From Citricoccus sp. SGAir0253 (GTDB lineage: Bacteria > Actinomycetota > Actinomycetes > Actinomycetales > Micrococcaceae): 64,000 nucleotides of DNA. The notes under the pieces were generated by a model. It had not been told where the DNA came from, made no database searches, and saw nothing but the letters and a program-made list of their open reading frames with translations. Position numbers and translations under genes: made by a program. The stretch is from positions 1,302,001-1,366,000 of the forward strand of contig NZ_CP039424.1 of assembly GCF_005877055.1 (NCBI RefSeq), written 5' to 3'. The number at the start of each line of letters is the position of its first letter. Positions within the stretch are counted from its first letter, which is position 1. Positions 47,414-55,178 of the stretch are shown piece after piece.

Positions 47414-48301
47414 CTACCCGGCGCGGATCACGTCCAGCACCACGGTCCGCCCGTCCTCGCCCGGCACGATCCGCGCGCGGTGGCCCGGCGGCAGGTGCCG
47501 GTCGCGGACCTCGGCGGCCTGGTCGGCGCCCGACTCCAGCAGCAGGCGACCGGCGGGGCGGAGCCACCCGGGTGCCTCCGCCAGCAGGGCGCGCACGTGC
47601 TCCAGGCCGTCCGGCCCCCCGAACAGCGCCCGCGCCGGCTCGTACCGGCGGGCCTCGCGCGGCAGCAGGGCCGCCGCCCCGTCCGGCACGTAGGGCGGCA
47701 CCGCGGCGATCACGTCCAACCGCCCGCGCAGGGCCCGGGGAAGGCCGGACAGCACCGCGCCCCGGTACAGGGGGACGTCCGGGCCCAGGTTGGCCCGGGC
47801 GTGCCGCAGGGCGAGGCCGTCGAGGTCCGTGGCGTGCACGCTGGCCCCCGGTGCGCCGGCGCGCACGACGGCGGCCAGGGGCGCCACCCCGGCGAAGGCC
47901 TCCAGGAAGACGGGGGGCCGTCCGGTCGCGTGCGCCGCCGCCCGGACGGCGGCCAGGGCCACGTCCGCGAGCAGGGAGCTGCGCTGCCGCGGCACGAAGA
48001 CGCCGGGGCCCACGGCCAGCCGCAGGCCGTGGAAGCCGACCCGGCCCACCACGTGCTCGAGCGGCTCCCCGTCCAGCCGCCGGCGCACCAGCCCCTCCAG
48101 CCGGCGCGGGTCCGGGGCCGCGCGGCGCAGCTCGGCCGCCTCCTCCTCGGCGAAGACGCACCCCGCCGCACGCAGGACGGCCACCAGCCGGTCCTCGTCC
48201 GGTCCCGGCGGGTCGCCCGGCCCGGACACGTCGTCCCGTCCGTGGGCCGCGCCCGGGGCCCGGGCGGCCGCCCGCGCGGCCGGCTGCTCGGCTCGACCCA
48301 T
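47414..48301 (-). CDS. PrmC/HemK-related methyltransferase with altered NPPY motif
   Basis: Resembles protein-glutamine N5-methyltransferases: an N-terminal helical domain, then the FVPRQRSSLL entry to the catalytic domain, SAM-binding EAFAGVAPLAAVV, and VHATDLDGLALRHARANL. Where PrmC has NPPY, this protein has VPPYVPDG, so the Asn that holds the target glutamine is absent. The true substrate is therefore unclear. ATG 48301 gives 295 residues; the first 50 are low complexity and a start nearer VSGPGD is possible. Convergent with tRNA-Pro and divergent from the thiolase gene. Confidence 0.82.
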   Translation of the reverse strand: MGRAEQPAARAAARAPGAAHGRDDVSGPGDPPGPDEDRLVAVLRAAGCVFAEEEAAELRRAAPDPRRLEGLVRRRLDGEPLEHVVGRVGFHGLRLAVGPGVFVPRQRSSLLADVALAAVRAAAHATGRPPVFLEAFAGVAPLAAVVRAGAPGASVHATDLDGLALRHARANLGPDVPLYRGAVLSGLPRALRGRLDVIAAVPPYVPDGAAALLPREARRYEPARALFGGPDGLEHVRALLAEAPGWLRPAGRLLLESGADQAAEVRDRHLPPGHRARIVPGEDGRTVVLDVIRAG

Positions 48302-48445
48302 CGTCGCCCCCGTCCTCCGGCCTCCGGCCCCCTGCCGCGTGCCGCTGGAGGCGATGGTGCCCCACCGGGTGGTCCGAGTCCATGCGCCGGGCGCGCGGCA
48401 CCCCGTAGGATGACGCCCACCACGCAGGTCCGGGAGGGACGACCG

Positions 48446-49603
48446 ATGGCCGAGGCCTACATCATCGACGCGGTGCGCACGCCCGTGGGGCGGCGCGGCA
48501 AGGGACTGGCGGGGGTGCACCCGCTGGACCTGGCCGCCGCCCCGCTGGCCGAGATCGTCCGCCGTGCCGGCCTCGACTCGGCGGAGTACGACGAGGTGAT
48601 CCTCGGCTGCATCGACCAGCTCGGTCCGCAGGCGATGGACATCGCCCGCAATGCCTGGCTCGCCGCGGGAGGCTCCGAGGAGGTGCCCGGCACCACCGTG
48701 GAGCGCCAGTGCGGCTCGGGCCAGCAGGCGGTCCACTACGCCGCCCAGGCCGTCATGTCCGGCACGTCCGACCTGGTCCTGGCCGGGGGAGTGCAGTCCA
48801 TGTCCGCGATCCCTCTCTCGTCCGCCAACCGGGCGGCCGCGGAGTTCGGCCACCCGGACCCCTTCACGGGGTCGGCGGGCTGGTCGAACCGGTACGGGAA
48901 GGCGGAGATCTCCCAGTTCCGCGGCGCCGAGATGATGGCCGAGCGCTGGGGGATCACCCGTGAGGCGCTCGAGGAGTTCGCCGTCACCTCGCACGAGCGG
49001 GCGCTGGCGGCGCGGGCCGCCGGACGCTTCGAGAGGGAGACCGTGCCGGTGCCGCAGGCGCCGGGGGTCACCGCGGACGAGGGCCCGCGGACGCCGGACC
49101 GGGAGAGGATGGCCGCGCTCGCACCGATCGTCCCGGGCGGACTGCACACCGCCGCCACGGCCTCGCAGGTGTCCGACGGGGCCGCGGTCCTGCTCATCGC
49201 CTCCGCGGCGGCAGTGGACCGGCACGGGCTGGTCCCGCGGGCCCGGATCCACCACCTCTCGGCACGCGGGGACGACCCGGTGATGATGCTCTCGGCGCCC
49301 ATCCGTGCCACGCGGCACGCGCTGGAGCGCACGGGGATGGGACTGGAGGACCTGGACGTCATCGAGGTCAACGAGGCGTTCGCGGCCGTGGTCCTGGCCT
49401 GGCAGGCCGAGCTGGGGGCGGACCCGTCCAGGGTCAACGTCAACGGCGGGGCGATCGCCCTGGGCCACCCCATCGGGGCGACCGGGGCCCGGCTCATGAC
49501 CTCGCTGCTGCACGAGCTCGAGCGCACGGGCGGCCGCTACGGGCTGCAGACCATGTGCGAGGGCGGCGGCCAGGCCAACGTCACCATCATCGAGCGGCTC
49601 TGA
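48446..49603 (+). CDS. Acetyl-CoA acyltransferase (thiolase)
   Basis: Thiolase II family enzyme. Nucleophile Cys89 in VERQCGSGQQAVHYA, NVNGGAIALGHPIGATGARL with catalytic His, and MCEGGGQANVTIIE with the second Cys. 385 residues, normal for FadA-type thiolases. Whether it degrades fatty acids, steroids or makes acetoacetyl-CoA cannot be told: no other beta-oxidation gene is adjacent. GGGAGG lies 8 bases before ATG 48446. Confidence 0.92.
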   Translation: MAEAYIIDAVRTPVGRRGKGLAGVHPLDLAAAPLAEIVRRAGLDSAEYDEVILGCIDQLGPQAMDIARNAWLAAGGSEEVPGTTVERQCGSGQQAVHYAAQAVMSGTSDLVLAGGVQSMSAIPLSSANRAAAEFGHPDPFTGSAGWSNRYGKAEISQFRGAEMMAERWGITREALEEFAVTSHERALAARAAGRFERETVPVPQAPGVTADEGPRTPDRERMAALAPIVPGGLHTAATASQVSDGAAVLLIASAAAVDRHGLVPRARIHHLSARGDDPVMMLSAPIRATRHALERTGMGLEDLDVIEVNEAFAAVVLAWQAELGADPSRVNVNGGAIALGHPIGATGARLMTSLLHELERTGGRYGLQTMCEGGGQANVTIIERL

Positions 49604-49652
49604 CCCCGCGACCCCGGCCCCGCAGGCCGGGCCCCAGGGCTCCCGGCCCCGC

Positions 49653-49670
49653 CCGGGCCGGCCGGCCCGG
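49653..49670. terminator. Palindrome between convergent genes, possible terminator
   Basis: An 18-base perfect GC palindrome, 9 bases before the 3' end of the DUF488 gene and 50 bases after the thiolase stop. Without a loop or T-run the call is weak. Confidence 0.4.
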
Positions 49671-49679
49671 CAGGCCGGG

Positions 49680-50216
49680 TCAGGCCGCCGGGTAGGTGAC
49701 GCGGCCGCCGTCGGGATCCACCACGGCGCCGGGGGTGAGCTGCGCCGGCGGGGCCGTGCCGACGTCCATGAGGTGCAGTACCTGCTCCCCGGCGGCCAGC
49801 AGGTGGTCCGCGATGATCCGCCGATGGCACCGCCACCAGACGGCCTCCGAGCACATCACGGCGAGGCGCCGCTCGGCGCCCCACGACCGCAGCTCGGCGA
49901 GCCCGTCCCGGAACTCCGCGGACAGGGCGTGGTCGGCGTAGTTGTGGAAGCTGCGGTTCCGCCAGAGGCCGTTGACCTCGTCCGGGACGTCCCGGTCCCG
50001 GGACCGGCGCCCCGCGAGGGCCGGGAGCCGCCGGTAGTCGATGCCCGCCCCGGGCAGGGACTCCCGCAGCGCCTCCTCGTCGAAGTGCGGGTGGCGGCGG
50101 GAGCCGGGCAGGCGGCGCACGTCCACCACCAGCCCGACGTCGGCCGAGTCCAGGAGCGCGAGGAACTCCGCCAGGGTGCGGGTCGAGTGACCCACGGTGA
50201 GGAAGGGCTGCGTCAT
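49680..50216 (-). CDS. DUF488 family protein
   Basis: Conserved protein of unknown function. It shows the family opening TVGHSTRTLAEFLALL, VVDVRRLPGSRRHPHFD, and the Cys/Arg-rich MCSEAVWWRCHRRIIADHL. 178 residues, full length. TAGGGT about 7 bases before ATG 50216 on the minus strand suggests a leaderless message. Monocistronic between convergent thiolase and divergent transporter genes. Confidence 0.9.
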   Translation of the reverse strand: MTQPFLTVGHSTRTLAEFLALLDSADVGLVVDVRRLPGSRRHPHFDEEALRESLPGAGIDYRRLPALAGRRSRDRDVPDEVNGLWRNRSFHNYADHALSAEFRDGLAELRSWGAERRLAVMCSEAVWWRCHRRIIADHLLAAGEQVLHLMDVGTAPPAQLTPGAVVDPDGGRVTYPAA

Positions 50217-50303
50217 GGTCCCGACCCTAGTCCGCGGCCCCTCACGGCGGCGGTGTCCACCTGCTGATTTGCACTTGCGGGTAATGAGGAGCAGGGTATA
50301 TGG

Positions 50304-51779
50304 GTGATTTCTCCCACCGCCACCGAGCCCGCCGTCGACGCACGCCGGCCCGCGGGCCCCACCTTCCTCGGCCAGCCCCGGCCGCTCGCCAACCTCTTCA
50401 GCGTCGAGCTGTGGGAGCGGTTCTCGTTCTACGGCATGCAGGCGATGCTCGTGTTCTACATGAGCTGGACCGCGGCCCAGGGCGGCCTGGGGATCGACCC
50501 CGCCGTGGCCACGGGCGTGGTGGGCGCCTACGGCGGCATGGTCTACGTCTTCAGCATCGTCGGCGGCTGGGTGGCCGACCGCCTCACCGGCTCGGAGCGC
50601 GCGATGTTCGGCTCGGCCGTGCTGATCATGCTCGGGCACGTCGCCCTGGCGCTCGTCCCGGCCGTCCCGGGCCTCGTCCTGGGGCTGCTGCTCGTGGCCG
50701 TGGGCTCCGGCGGCCTCAAGGCCAACGCCGCGAACCTCGTGGGGCACCTGTACTCCCGCACGGACCCGCGCCGGGACGCCGGGTTCTCGATCTTCTACAT
50801 GGGCGTGAACATCGGCGCGCTCCTCGGGCCCCTGCTCACCGGCTGGGCCCGGGACACCTGGGGCTTCCACGTGGGCTTCGGCCTGGCCGCCGTGGGCATG
50901 GCCATCGGCCTCGCCCAGTACGCGCTGACCCGCCGCAGCCTACCCGCGGACGTCCACGCCGTGCCGGACCCGTTGCCGCGCCAGCAGTACGGGCGCTGGG
51001 CCGGGCTCGTGGTCGCCGCGCTCGCGGTCGTCGGCGTCCTGCTGGCCACCGGCTGGGTGAACCCCGGCAACCTCGCGGACGCCGTCGTGCTGCTCTCCGC
51101 GGCCGCCGCCGTGGCGATCTTCGCGGTGCTGCTGACCTCGGCCAAGGTCACGGCGGAGGAGCGCAGCCGGGTGCGGGCGTTCATCCCCCTGTTCATCGGC
51201 TCCGCCGTGTTCTTCGCCCTGTTCCAGCAGCAGTTCACCGTGATCGCGCTGTACTCGGAGAGCCGGCTGGACCGGAGCCTGTTCGGCTGGGAGATGCCGA
51301 TGGAGTGGGTCAACTCCATCAACCCGGTCTACATCATCCTCTTCGCCCCGCTCTTCGCCGTGCTGTGGACCCGGCTGGGCCGCCGCCAGCCCACGACCCC
51401 CGTGAAGTTCGGCCTCGGCATCGCGGCCATCGGGGCGGCCTTCCTGCTGTTCATCCCGGCCGCCGACGTCGCCTCCGTCCCGCTGTCGTGGCTGGCCCTG
51501 ATCCTGCTCGTGGCGACCGTGGGCGAGCTGCTCGTCTCCCCGGTCGGGCTGTCCCTGTCCACGAAGCTCGCGCCCACCGCGTTCCCCGTGCTCATGGTGG
51601 CCCTGTACAACCTCTCCGTGGCCCTGGGCTCCGCCCTGGCCGGCAGCCTCGCCGGCTCCTACACGCAGGACAACGAGGCCGGGTACTTCGGCGTCCTCGG
51701 CGCGGCGACCGTCGGGATCGGCGTCGTGATGCTGCTCATCGCCCGCCCGGTGCACCGGGCCATGCGCGGGGTGCGCTGA
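50304..51779 (+). CDS. POT/PTR2-family peptide transporter
   Basis: Proton-coupled di/tripeptide symporter with about 14 hydrophobic segments. The family motif E-x-x-E-R is in ELWERFSFYGMQAM on the first helix; the second conserved segment is FSIFYMGVNIGALLGPLL; QQQFTVIALY (helix 7) also fits. 491 residues. GTG 50304 has GAGGAGC 12 bases upstream. TTGCGG/TATATG with a 16-base spacer nearly reaches the start, so the exact start is uncertain. Followed by a shared bidirectional terminator. Confidence 0.92.
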   Translation: MISPTATEPAVDARRPAGPTFLGQPRPLANLFSVELWERFSFYGMQAMLVFYMSWTAAQGGLGIDPAVATGVVGAYGGMVYVFSIVGGWVADRLTGSERAMFGSAVLIMLGHVALALVPAVPGLVLGLLLVAVGSGGLKANAANLVGHLYSRTDPRRDAGFSIFYMGVNIGALLGPLLTGWARDTWGFHVGFGLAAVGMAIGLAQYALTRRSLPADVHAVPDPLPRQQYGRWAGLVVAALAVVGVLLATGWVNPGNLADAVVLLSAAAAVAIFAVLLTSAKVTAEERSRVRAFIPLFIGSAVFFALFQQQFTVIALYSESRLDRSLFGWEMPMEWVNSINPVYIILFAPLFAVLWTRLGRRQPTTPVKFGLGIAAIGAAFLLFIPAADVASVPLSWLALILLVATVGELLVSPVGLSLSTKLAPTAFPVLMVALYNLSVALGSALAGSLAGSYTQDNEAGYFGVLGAATVGIGVVMLLIARPVHRAMRGVR

Positions 51780-51814
51780 CCGCCACCGCCACCCGCCCGG
51801 CCGGTCCGGGAACG

Positions 51815-51852
51815 GCGCAGGGGCCCGGGACGATCGTCCCGGGCCCCTGCGC
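51815..51852. terminator. Bidirectional terminator
   Basis: Perfect 17-bp inverted repeat (51815-51831 with 51836-51852), loop GATC, placed between the 3' ends of the transporter and the convergent BaeRF-like gene. Confidence 0.85.
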
Positions 51853-51884
51853 GTGGACGGAGCGGAGAGCACCGCCGGGGAGGG

Positions 51885-53018
51885 CTACGCCGGCGAGCGG
51901 AACGTCGCCGCGATCCGGGCGCCGTCGGGCAGGTCCCCCGAGCGGACGGCCTTGACCGTCCCGCCGGTGCGCAGCACCCGGGCGGCGACCTCGTCCGCCA
52001 GCCCGTAGGTCTCGGCGCTGGGCTCGTCCGCCACCGTCACCTCGCCGAACTCGTCGATCGTGCCCTCGCGCTCGGCGGCCAGGTCGAACAGCAGCACGTC
52101 CACCTGCCCGGCCGTGGCCGCCTTGGCGATCTCGTGCAGCTTGGCGCTGGCCCGGCCGTGCGCGCGCTGGGTGCCGAAGCGTTCCCGCCACGCGGCCAGC
52201 TGGGCGGCGTAGTGGCGATCGAGGACCTCCCGGCCGCGCGCCGCCAGGTCCCTGAGGGACATCGACGCCGGGTTGACGCCCAGGGACTCGTCCACGAGCC
52301 GCCGGTACGTGTTGACCTCCCGGTAGGCCGGCTCGAGGTCCGGGCTCGCCGCCAGCACGAGGGGGTGGGCCGAGCCGTTGATGCGCCGCAGCACGGAGTC
52401 CTGCACCCGCGAGCAGTAGTCGCGCCGCTGGGCCTTGGGCCGCTGCGCGCCGTCCGCCCGCTGGCGGTCCATCCGTCCCTCGTTGTCCGCCACCTCCAGT
52501 TCGAGGCCGAGGTCCTCCGGCAGGTCCGGCAGCTCGATCTCGTGGCACGAGTCGTCCGCCTCGAGGGCGAGCAGGCGCACCGAGCCCTTGGTGAGGGCCA
52601 GCACGAAGCCGCTGTGGGCGAAGGTGGTGGACCGGATCAGCGGCCCCGTGTCGAAGCGGTCGCCCACGCTGGCGTGGTCCCTCAGGTGGTTCAGCAGCCG
52701 GAAGGCGCGCAATCCCCCGGGCGAGACGAACACGGCGACCGACCGGGCCGGCGTCGACCAGAATCCGCGGTCCTCCTCCAGGGCGGCCACCTCGGCCATG
52801 ATCCGCTCGCGGTCCTCCGCGGGGACGGTGTCCGGCAGGCGCCCGACCGCGTCGCGGGCGGCCGCGCGCAGGGCCAGCTGGACCTGTTCGGGGTTGCGCC
52901 CGATCGGCGCGCGGGCGTCATCGGCCCCGGACGACGCAGCGTACAGCGACACGCTCGCGGCGTGGCGGTGCTGCGTGAGCTCGGCGAAGTCTTCTGCAGT
53001 GGGAATGTCGATGCTCAT
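51885..53018 (-). CDS. BaeRF-like (eRF1-domain superfamily) protein
   Basis: Resembles bacterial/archaeal relatives of peptide release factor eRF1. The N-terminus SVSLYAASSGADDARAPIGRNPEQVQL, the central SVAVFVSPGGLRAFRL, and a C-terminal domain with HEIAKAATAGQVDVLLFDLAAEREGTID are typical. Such proteins are proposed to act on ribosomes under stress, but no GGQ motif is present, so peptide release is not expected. 377 residues. No partner gene is adjacent. Confidence 0.75.
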   Translation of the reverse strand: MSIDIPTAEDFAELTQHRHAASVSLYAASSGADDARAPIGRNPEQVQLALRAAARDAVGRLPDTVPAEDRERIMAEVAALEEDRGFWSTPARSVAVFVSPGGLRAFRLLNHLRDHASVGDRFDTGPLIRSTTFAHSGFVLALTKGSVRLLALEADDSCHEIELPDLPEDLGLELEVADNEGRMDRQRADGAQRPKAQRRDYCSRVQDSVLRRINGSAHPLVLAASPDLEPAYREVNTYRRLVDESLGVNPASMSLRDLAARGREVLDRHYAAQLAAWRERFGTQRAHGRASAKLHEIAKAATAGQVDVLLFDLAAEREGTIDEFGEVTVADEPSAETYGLADEVAARVLRTGGTVKAVRSGDLPDGARIAATFRSPA

Positions 53019-53171
53019 GCGGACACGGTACCCACGCGTGACGGAAATCACACCTGCTGTCCAGCGCCTCGCTCGTGTGGACCGGCCGCCGGTCCCGCCC
53101 GCGCGCCTCCCCGCCCGCCGCGGCGACGCCCGCCCGTGCCCTCCCGGACGCGGGAGGCGTACGCTTCCGGC

Positions 53172-54518
53172 ATGGACGCGCGCCCCGTGCGCCCGGCGGC
53201 GCAGCGGCACCGCACGTTCGCCGGCATCCTGGCCAACACGCTCCTGGCCAACCTCACGACCAGCTACCTGTGGTTCGCCATCACCTTCTGGATCTACCTC
53301 GAGACCCGCAACGTGATCGCCACGGGCGTGGTGGGCGGCGTCTACATGCTGCTGCTGGCCGTCACCGGGATCGGCTTCGGCACCCTCGTGGACCGGTACC
53401 GCAAGCTGGCCGTCATGCGCTGGGCCGGCGCCGCCACCCTGGTGATGTTCACCGCGGCCTGGCTGGTGTACCTCTCGGTCCCGGAGCGGTCGCTCAGCGC
53501 CCTGGGGCGGCCGTGGTTCTGGGTCCTGGCGCTCGTCGTGCTCCTCGGCGCCACCGTCGAGAACCTGCGCAACATCGCCCTGTCCACCACGGTCACGCTG
53601 CTCATCGACCCGGAGCTGCGGGACCGGGCGAACGGCTACGTGGGCATGGTCCAGGGCCTGGCCTTCCTCGTCACCTCCGTCCTGTCCGGGCTGTCGATCG
53701 GGCTGCTCGGCCTGGGGCCCACGCTGCTCATCGCCGTCGGGCTCTCGGCCCTCGCCCTCGGCCACCTGGCCGTGCTCCGCATGCCGGAGGAGACGCGCCC
53801 TGCGGCCACGGACGCCCACGGCGGGTTCGACCTGCGCGGTGCGTGGACCGCCGTCGCCGCCGTCCCGGGGCTGGCGGCCCTGGTCCTGTTCGCGACCTTC
53901 AACAACCTCATCGGCGGCGTGTACCTCGCGCTGATGGACCCGTACGGGCTCGAGCTGTTCCCGGTGGAGCAGTGGGGCCTGTGGCTCGCGCTGGGCTCCA
54001 CCGGCTTCCTCGTCGGCGGGGCGGTCGTGGGCCGGTTGGGCCTGGGCCCGCGCCCGGTGCGGACCCTGCTCGGCGGGGTGGCCGCCATGGGCGTGGTCGG
54101 CGCGCTGTTCACGATCCGCGAGTGGGGCTGGCTGTACGTCCTCGGCATCTGGCTGTACATGGCCCTGGTCCCCGCGGTCGAGGCGGCGGAGCAGACCGTC
54201 ATCCAGGCGGTCGTGCCCCTGGCGCGGCAGGGCCGCGTCTTCGGCCTCGCCGCCGCCGTGGAGGCTGCGGCGGCCCCCGTGACGGCGTTCATGGTGGCCC
54301 CGGCCGCCGAGGCGTGGATCATCCCGTTCGCCCGCAGCCCCGCGGGGGCGGCGGCGCTCGGGCCGCTGCTGGGGCAGGGCAGCGCCCGGGGCATCGCGCT
54401 GGTCTTCCTCATCGCGGGGACCGTCATGGCGCTGGCCGCCGTGGCGGCGTGGCGCTCGCCGGCGTACCGCCGGATCTCCACGGCCTGGGCGGTCGCCGGG
54501 CCGGTGGCGACCACGTGA
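53172..54518 (+). CDS. MFS transporter, substrate unknown
   Basis: About 12 hydrophobic segments in 448 residues. The signature loop between helices 2 and 3 is GTLVDRYRKLAVMRWAG, with the D-R-x-x pattern of the major facilitator superfamily. Resembles MFS_1 efflux proteins of the type annotated in Actinobacteria without known substrate. TACGCT (53160-53165) lies 6 bases before ATG, suggesting a leaderless message. Divergent from the BaeRF-like gene. Confidence 0.88.
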   Translation: MDARPVRPAAQRHRTFAGILANTLLANLTTSYLWFAITFWIYLETRNVIATGVVGGVYMLLLAVTGIGFGTLVDRYRKLAVMRWAGAATLVMFTAAWLVYLSVPERSLSALGRPWFWVLALVVLLGATVENLRNIALSTTVTLLIDPELRDRANGYVGMVQGLAFLVTSVLSGLSIGLLGLGPTLLIAVGLSALALGHLAVLRMPEETRPAATDAHGGFDLRGAWTAVAAVPGLAALVLFATFNNLIGGVYLALMDPYGLELFPVEQWGLWLALGSTGFLVGGAVVGRLGLGPRPVRTLLGGVAAMGVVGALFTIREWGWLYVLGIWLYMALVPAVEAAEQTVIQAVVPLARQGRVFGLAAAVEAAAAPVTAFMVAPAAEAWIIPFARSPAGAAALGPLLGQGSARGIALVFLIAGTVMALAAVAAWRSPAYRRISTAWAVAGPVATT

Positions 54519-54568
54519 CGCGGCCGGGAGGCAGACGACCGCCGGCCCCGGGGTCCACACTGGGCACC

Positions 54569-55078
54569 ATGGACGCGCTCGAGATCCTCGCCGACCTGGC
54601 CCGGCGGCCCCTGGACCAGCTGGAGGCCTTCCTGGACGGCGTGGGCGAGGACCGGCTCAACGCCCACCCCGGGGGCCACCCGAACTCGATCGGCTGGCTG
54701 CTGTGGCACGCGGGCCGGGAGGTCGACGCCCAGGTGGCCGAGCTCGCCGGCGCGGAGGAGACGTGGACGGCGCAGGGCTGGGACCGGCGCTTCGGGCCGG
54801 CCCTGGCGGGCGCGGGCTACGGCTACGGCCACTCGGACGCCCAGGCCCGGGCCGTCGTCGTGCGGGACCGGGAGCTCCTCCGCGGGTACCTCGCGGCCGT
54901 CACCCGGGCGTCGACGGACTACCTGGCCACGCTCACCGCGGCCGACCTCGCCGAGGTGGTGGACCGGCGCTGGGACCCGCCGGTCACGCGCGGCGTCCGG
55001 CTCGTGAGCGTGTTCGCAGACGCCCTGCAGCACATCGGCCAGGCGGCCTACGTGGCCGGGATGCCCGACGCCGGCTGA
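54569..55078 (+). CDS. DinB/DUF664-like four-helix protein
   Basis: DinB-superfamily fold: an N-terminal helix LARRPLDQLEAFLDGV, metal-site His in SIGWLLWHAGREVD, and a second His in ADALQHIGQAAYVAGM. Many actinobacterial members are mycothiol-dependent enzymes, which is possible here. 169 residues. ATG 54569, 50 bases after the MFS gene, with CACACT as a weak -10 just before it. Substrate unknown. Confidence 0.85.
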   Translation: MDALEILADLARRPLDQLEAFLDGVGEDRLNAHPGGHPNSIGWLLWHAGREVDAQVAELAGAEETWTAQGWDRRFGPALAGAGYGYGHSDAQARAVVVRDRELLRGYLAAVTRASTDYLATLTAADLAEVVDRRWDPPVTRGVRLVSVFADALQHIGQAAYVAGMPDAG

Positions 55079-55178
55079 CGGGCGGCCGCACCCCGGTCAC
55101 CGGCGCCGGTCCCGGAGACGCCGCGGGCCGGCCCGACCCCGAGGGCGGACCGGCCCGGACCGGACGACGGCGGGCGGC

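Noticed and set aside
55124-55157. Terminator between DinB-like and hydroxylase genes
   Set aside because: An 8-bp stem with an 18-base loop is within chance for this GC content.
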